Assembly: GCA_012521035.1 (NCBI GenBank)
Contig: JAAYND010000157.1
Location: 1 to 17,366, forward strand
Origin: Methanomicrobiales archaeon
GTDB lineage: Archaea; Halobacteriota; Methanomicrobia; Methanomicrobiales; Methanoculleaceae
Length of the DNA stretch: 17,366 nucleotides
Direction: 5' to 3'
Below are positions 13,998 to 17,366 of this stretch, one piece after another. The notes beneath the pieces are model-generated. The model saw only the letters and a list, made by a program, of their open reading frames with translations. It had not been told where the DNA came from and did no database searches. Position numbers and translations under genes: made by a program. The first letter of the stretch is position 1. Every line of letters starts with the position of its first letter.

Positions 13998-14033
13998 GTC
14001 AATAGATATTTATCCCATCGGATAAAAGTTGAC
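13998..14033. promoter_or_regulatory. nested inverted repeat upstream of the gltB operon
   Basis: Perfect inner arms TTTATCC (14009-14015) and GGATAAA (14020-14026) surround CATC. They are nested in outer arms GTCAA (13998-14002) and TTGAC (14029-14033). The element begins 24 bp upstream of the TATA box, where an archaeal activator or repressor could act on the nitrogen-assimilation operon. If transcription starts further upstream, it would instead be an RNA hairpin in the leader. Confidence 0.45.
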
Positions 14034-14189
14034 TCCCGCGTGTCCGGTGGCGCTACTTCTGTGATACCTGGAGAGACCAAACAGGATAATGTCGGGTTTA
14101 TATCGATCTCCCCGGCATGCCAGAGGGCGCCGCAATTCCTGTCCAGCCGGCACCCGGGCGCGATACCTATCCTGCCCTGCCGGGGCGTT
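14034..14189. other. intergenic region between hsdR and the gltB operon
   Basis: No gene is seen. Together with the promoter elements at 13937-14033 this gap is about 250 bp. A second TATA-like element on the minus strand (TATAAA, 14102-14097) could start a longer gltB transcript or a small RNA near 14073. GCCC-CGGCA-GGGC just after the hsdR stop is a weak hairpin with no T-run. The plus-strand frame from 14040 lacks a ribosome binding site and runs into hsdR. Confidence 0.4.
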
Positions 14190-17100
14190 TCACGCTACCG
14201 CGTCCTCTCCGTAGAACGGTGATGGGAGCGTAGGGTATGCGCGGTATACGTGGCGGTATACGTCGTCTGCTCTGGCCTGCACGTCGCCTTCGGTGTAGTG
14301 ATCCACCGGGAGGCCGGTTGTATCGTTCCACAGGAAATCCCGGATGGTGAGCCGGACGGCATCCCGGGTTGCCTCTTTCTCACGCCAGTGATCGATGTGG
14401 AGCCTCTCTGCCTTGAGGGTCTCAAGAAGGCTGACTGCCACGTTCTTGATGCGCCGGATCTCGGCAGGCGAGAGGTCCGGCTTCTTTAAGAGGTCGAAGA
14501 TGGCAAGCGACTCCTCATCAAGCCCTTCGCGCATGGCCCGACCTTCTTCTTCCTCGATCTCGCTCATGAACCGCAGCAGCGCCTCAAACGTCTTCTCGAT
14601 GGTCACCCGGTCTTTCTCCTGGTTGTACTCGGCCACGATCTCTTCGTAATGCCGCTGAAAGTCTGTACGTAGTGGGTTCTGCTGGAGGAGGCGCAGGAGG
14701 CGTTTATCGATGGCCTGCCTGAGATCCTGTACGGTCGTGCGCTTTACCGGGCTCTGCTCGAACTCCTGCCGGAGCCGGTCGAAGTCGATCCTGCTGATGT
14801 CGTATGGTTCGGTCTCTTCCGTGACACTGTCCGACCAGGTCTCGATCGCTCCATTGACCACCTCATGCAGCCGGCGCATGATCCCGGCGATGTCCGCCCT
14901 GTCTCGGTCCTGTTGCAGGCTCCTGTATATGATGGCGATTGCGTCGTAGTCTCTTCGATGTGCGTTGATCCCGTCCACGTTGATGCATGCCCTGAACTTC
15001 GTGAAGACCGCCCGGCACATGATCTCGAAGCGTTTGCGTGTCTCGTCGTTCTCGTTTGCCGCTTCTTTGGCGGCGATGATGGCTGCGTTTCGCTCAAAGC
15101 CCGTCCATGAGATGATCTCGTCGAGTGATGCACCGCGTTCGGCGAGGAACGTCCGGACGAGCGCGATTGCCTCTGCAAGATCGGCGAGCAGGTCTTCATC
15201 GGGTCTTGCGGGTTCGAGTTCCTTCCCGCTCCCGGCAAACGTCGCGAGGGCCCTTCGCAGGTTCTTGAGGATGCCGCAGTAGTCCACGATCAGGCCGTTG
15301 TTCTTGCCCTCGTTCACGCGGTTCGCCCGGGCGATTGCCTGCATCAGGGTATGTGCCTTGAGCGGTTTGTCGAGATAGAGTGTGGAGAGGCTCGGGACAT
15401 CGAATCCGGTCAACCACATCGCGCAGACGATCGCGATCCGGAACGGGTGTTCCTCTTCCTTGAAGGCGTCGTCGAGCGTCATCCTCTGCATATTCTGAAA
15501 TTGCGGGCGTTCTCGCATTGATTCGGGGATATCTATCCCTTCTTTGATCAGGCGACGGTGCGGTGTGATATCCAGGTCCCACCGGCGGAATTTATCGACC
15601 TCGCCCTGCTCCTCGCTGATCACGACGGCCATGCGGGTCTCGCGCATCCACTCGATCTGCCGGCGCAGGTAGATCTCTTCCTGCTCGTCGGTCGCCTGCG
15701 TGACCTCGCTCTCCAGGTCGTCGATGCGCTTCTTCCAGTAGGTGCTGATGAGGTCGTGCATCCGCACGCAGGTCACCTTGTCGATCGAGACCAGCATCGC
15801 TTTGCCGGTCTCCCAGGCCGTCGAGTAGTGCCTGACGAAGTCGCGGGCCACCTGGTCGAGTCTCTTCTCGGCGGTGATGATGTGGTAGTCACGCTTGAGT
15901 TCCCGCTCAAGTTGCTGTGCCACGTCGACGTCGGTGATCTCCAGGTCTTCGATGACGTTAGCGATCCGCTCGTTCAGGTCGCCTATGGCCACGCCGAGTT
16001 TCTCGCCCCGGGCGTCGTAGTAGAGCGGGACCGTGGCTTTATCGTCGACCGCCCGCTGGAAGTCATACGTCGAGACGTAGTCGCCAAAGACCCGCCGCGT
16101 GATCTCATCATCTTTCATCAGGGGTGTGCCGGTGAACCCGATGTAGCTGGCGTTTGGGATGGCGCTGCGCATGTTCAGGGCGAGGGTTCCGTACTGGGTC
16201 CGGTGCGCTTCATCGGTGATGACGATGATGTCGTCTCGCGGGCTGTAGGGCTGCTCGGGCTCGACCTCCCTGTTGAACTTCTGGATGAGGGAGAAGACGT
16301 ATGCCTTATGCTCTGCAAGCAGGCGGCTGAGGTGCTCGCCGCTTGTTGCCCGGCAGGGGTCGCGGTCGTTGTCCACTATGCCGCAGCGGGCAAACGTCTT
16401 GTAGATCTGTGTGTCGAGGTCGTCGCGGTCGGTCAGCACGAGGAATGTGTAGTTTCCGCCGAGTTTGCGGTGGATCTTGCGCGTGAAGAAGACCATCGAG
16501 TAGCTCTTGCCCGCTCCCTGGGTGTGCCAGAAGACGCCGAGTTTTCCCTGGCGATGTTTTCGGTCCCGCACTGCCTTGATGGCGCGGTTGACGCCGAGGT
16601 ACTGGTGGTTGCGGGCGAGGATCTTCTCTGGCTCGCCGAGGGGGTCGTCGAAGAGGATGAAGTTCTCAAAGAGGTCCATGAAGTTTTTCTTTACACAGAT
16701 CCCCTTGAGGAGCGTCTCCATGTCGACAACGCCCGGTTCGTCCTCGATGAGCCGCTTCCATTCGTGGAAGTACTCAAAGCGGCTGGTCACCGATCCGATC
16801 TTTGCGTCCGCGCCGTTTGCGAGCACGATGAAGGCGTTGTGATGGAAGAGGTGCGGGATCGTGTCTTTGTAGTCCTTGAGGTTCTGTTCGTAGGCCGCCC
16901 GGATACTCCTGTGGATGTTCTTCAGTTCCATGAAGAGCAGGGGGAGGCCGTTGACGAATCCCACGATGTCGGCCCGCCGGCGGTAGAGGTCGCCCCTGAC
17001 CCAGAACTCCCGGACGCAGAGGAAGTGGTTCTTCTCCGGATCCGTGAAGTCAAAGACCCGGAGGCGCCGGCGCACCAGTTCGCCCTTCTCGTCCCGGAGA

Positions 17101-17366
17101 CGGACCTGCACGCCGTCGCGGAGGAGGTCGTACTTCTCGCGGTTCGTCGCGGCCATCGACTGCGTGGCGGATGTAGCGACGATCTGGCGCACGGCGTCGT
17201 CGTAGGCTTCGCGGGGGAGGCCGGGGTTCAGCTCGACCAGTCTCTCCCGGAGGTAGCGGGTCAGGACGACCTCGCGGTCGGATGAGCGGCCGAGGAGGCT
17301 CGCCGGCCCGAAGTCTTCGTTGTTGTAGGCGTACACCGAGTCCCACCCGAGGCGTTCGAGGTACTC
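14190..17366 (-). CDS. hsdR: type I restriction enzyme R subunit (HsdR), 5'-truncated by the window
   Basis: This is the motor/nuclease subunit of a type I restriction-modification complex (HsdR2M2S). It translocates unmodified DNA using ATP and cuts it at a distance. The frame is open to the right edge: before the GTG at 17336 the sequence still reads EYLERLGWDS, typical HsdR N-terminus, so that GTG is internal and 1058 residues are visible. The PD-(D/E)xK nuclease is D133...E147-L-K149 (VGFVNGLPLLFMELKN), followed by the QxxxY motif (QNLKDY). Superfamily 2 helicase motifs follow: HTQGAGKS (about 281-288), DEAH (about 385-388), GFTGTP (about 410) and QAIARANRV. A helical C-terminal domain ends at TGA 14190-14192. 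The gene looks intact. hsdM and hsdS must lie off the right edge or be absent. Confidence 0.95.
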   Translation of the reverse strand, partial: EYLERLGWDSVYAYNNEDFGPASLLGRSSDREVVLTRYLRERLVELNPGLPREAYDDAVRQIVATSATQSMAATNREKYDLLRDGVQVRLRDEKGELVRRRLRVFDFTDPEKNHFLCVREFWVRGDLYRRRADIVGFVNGLPLLFMELKNIHRSIRAAYEQNLKDYKDTIPHLFHHNAFIVLANGADAKIGSVTSRFEYFHEWKRLIEDEPGVVDMETLLKGICVKKNFMDLFENFILFDDPLGEPEKILARNHQYLGVNRAIKAVRDRKHRQGKLGVFWHTQGAGKSYSMVFFTRKIHRKLGGNYTFLVLTDRDDLDTQIYKTFARCGIVDNDRDPCRATSGEHLSRLLAEHKAYVFSLIQKFNREVEPEQPYSPRDDIIVITDEAHRTQYGTLALNMRSAIPNASYIGFTGTPLMKDDEITRRVFGDYVSTYDFQRAVDDKATVPLYYDARGEKLGVAIGDLNERIANVIEDLEITDVDVAQQLERELKRDYHIITAEKRLDQVARDFVRHYSTAWETGKAMLVSIDKVTCVRMHDLISTYWKKRIDDLESEVTQATDEQEEIYLRRQIEWMRETRMAVVISEEQGEVDKFRRWDLDITPHRRLIKEGIDIPESMRERPQFQNMQRMTLDDAFKEEEHPFRIAIVCAMWLTGFDVPSLSTLYLDKPLKAHTLMQAIARANRVNEGKNNGLIVDYCGILKNLRRALATFAGSGKELEPARPDEDLLADLAEAIALVRTFLAERGASLDEIISWTGFERNAAIIAAKEAANENDETRKRFEIMCRAVFTKFRACINVDGINAHRRDYDAIAIIYRSLQQDRDRADIAGIMRRLHEVVNGAIETWSDSVTEETEPYDISRIDFDRLRQEFEQSPVKRTTVQDLRQAIDKRLLRLLQQNPLRTDFQRHYEEIVAEYNQEKDRVTIEKTFEALLRFMSEIEEEEGRAMREGLDEESLAIFDLLKKPDLSPAEIRRIKNVAVSLLETLKAERLHIDHWREKEATRDAVRLTIRDFLWNDTTGLPVDHYTEGDVQARADDVYRHVYRAYPTLPSPFYGEDAVA

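Noticed and set aside
15558..17285. 575-codon plus-strand open frame opposite hsdR
   Set aside because: It is fully antisense to a confidently identified helicase/nuclease; it has a valine/aspartate-rich composition typical of GC-rich antisense frames and no recognisable domain.
1..17366. tRNA or rRNA genes, CRISPR repeats, insertion sequences or prophage genes
   Set aside because: On reading both strands I found no cloverleaf-like segments, no regularly spaced repeats and no transposase or phage proteins.

Overview
The window is chromosomal DNA from a methanogenic archaeon of the order Methanomicrobiales, most probably a Methanoculleus species. The evidence is a GC-rich sequence with archaeal AT-rich TATA-type promoters, an archaeal histone, a FEN-1 flap endonuclease with a PIP box, a coenzyme F420 (FrhB-type) protein, and a presenilin-family protease. 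That protease has its two catalytic aspartates at exactly residues 162 and 220, as in the crystallised homologue of Methanoculleus marisnigri JR1. It differs from the JR1 protein, as I remember it, at many positions, so a related species is more likely than JR1 itself.

Layout from left to right. Positions 1-223 hold at most the tail of a plus-strand gene. Positions 224-1584 (minus) hold a small two-helix membrane protein followed by FEN-1. A presenilin-type intramembrane protease (plus, 1642-2553) converges on a Nog1/OBG-like GTPase (minus, 2486-3466) with a 68 bp overlap of the 3' ends. The GTPase shares a compact divergent promoter with an HTH plus tandem-CBS regulator (plus, 3515-4393). 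The histone gene (plus, 4537-4746) follows, with its own TATA box and a leader hairpin. A thiamine-diphosphate enzyme of the pyruvate oxidase/acetolactate synthase family lies at 4886-6505 (minus), behind a structured leader of about 120 nt. An unrecognised 122-residue protein lies at 6765-7133 (minus).

Positions 7419-9454 (minus) are a compact operon: an AbrB-type regulator, then an ABC-2 ATPase, then its permease. It ends in a hairpin plus T8 terminator, and paired inverted repeats precede the regulator. Positions 9599-13936 (minus) are a four-gene archaeal glutamate synthase operon. Its order is gltB1 (glutaminase domain), gltB2 (ferredoxin domains plus FMN barrel), gltB3 (GXGXG domain) and an FrhB-like F420 oxidoreductase, with overlapping or nearly touching genes. 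The natural reading is that reduced F420 feeds electrons through FrhB and iron-sulfur clusters to the FMN synthase site. The right end, 14190-17366 (minus), is the HsdR subunit of a type I restriction system, cut by the window edge at its N-terminus. The hsdM and hsdS genes are not in view.

Most of the window is ordinary core genome. The parts most worth a second look are the F420-coupled glutamate synthase and its upstream nested dyad, the paired dyads before abrB, the leader RNA of the ThDP enzyme, and the presenilin/GTPase antisense overlap. I see no tRNA, rRNA, CRISPR array or insertion sequence. No wholly new system is evident.
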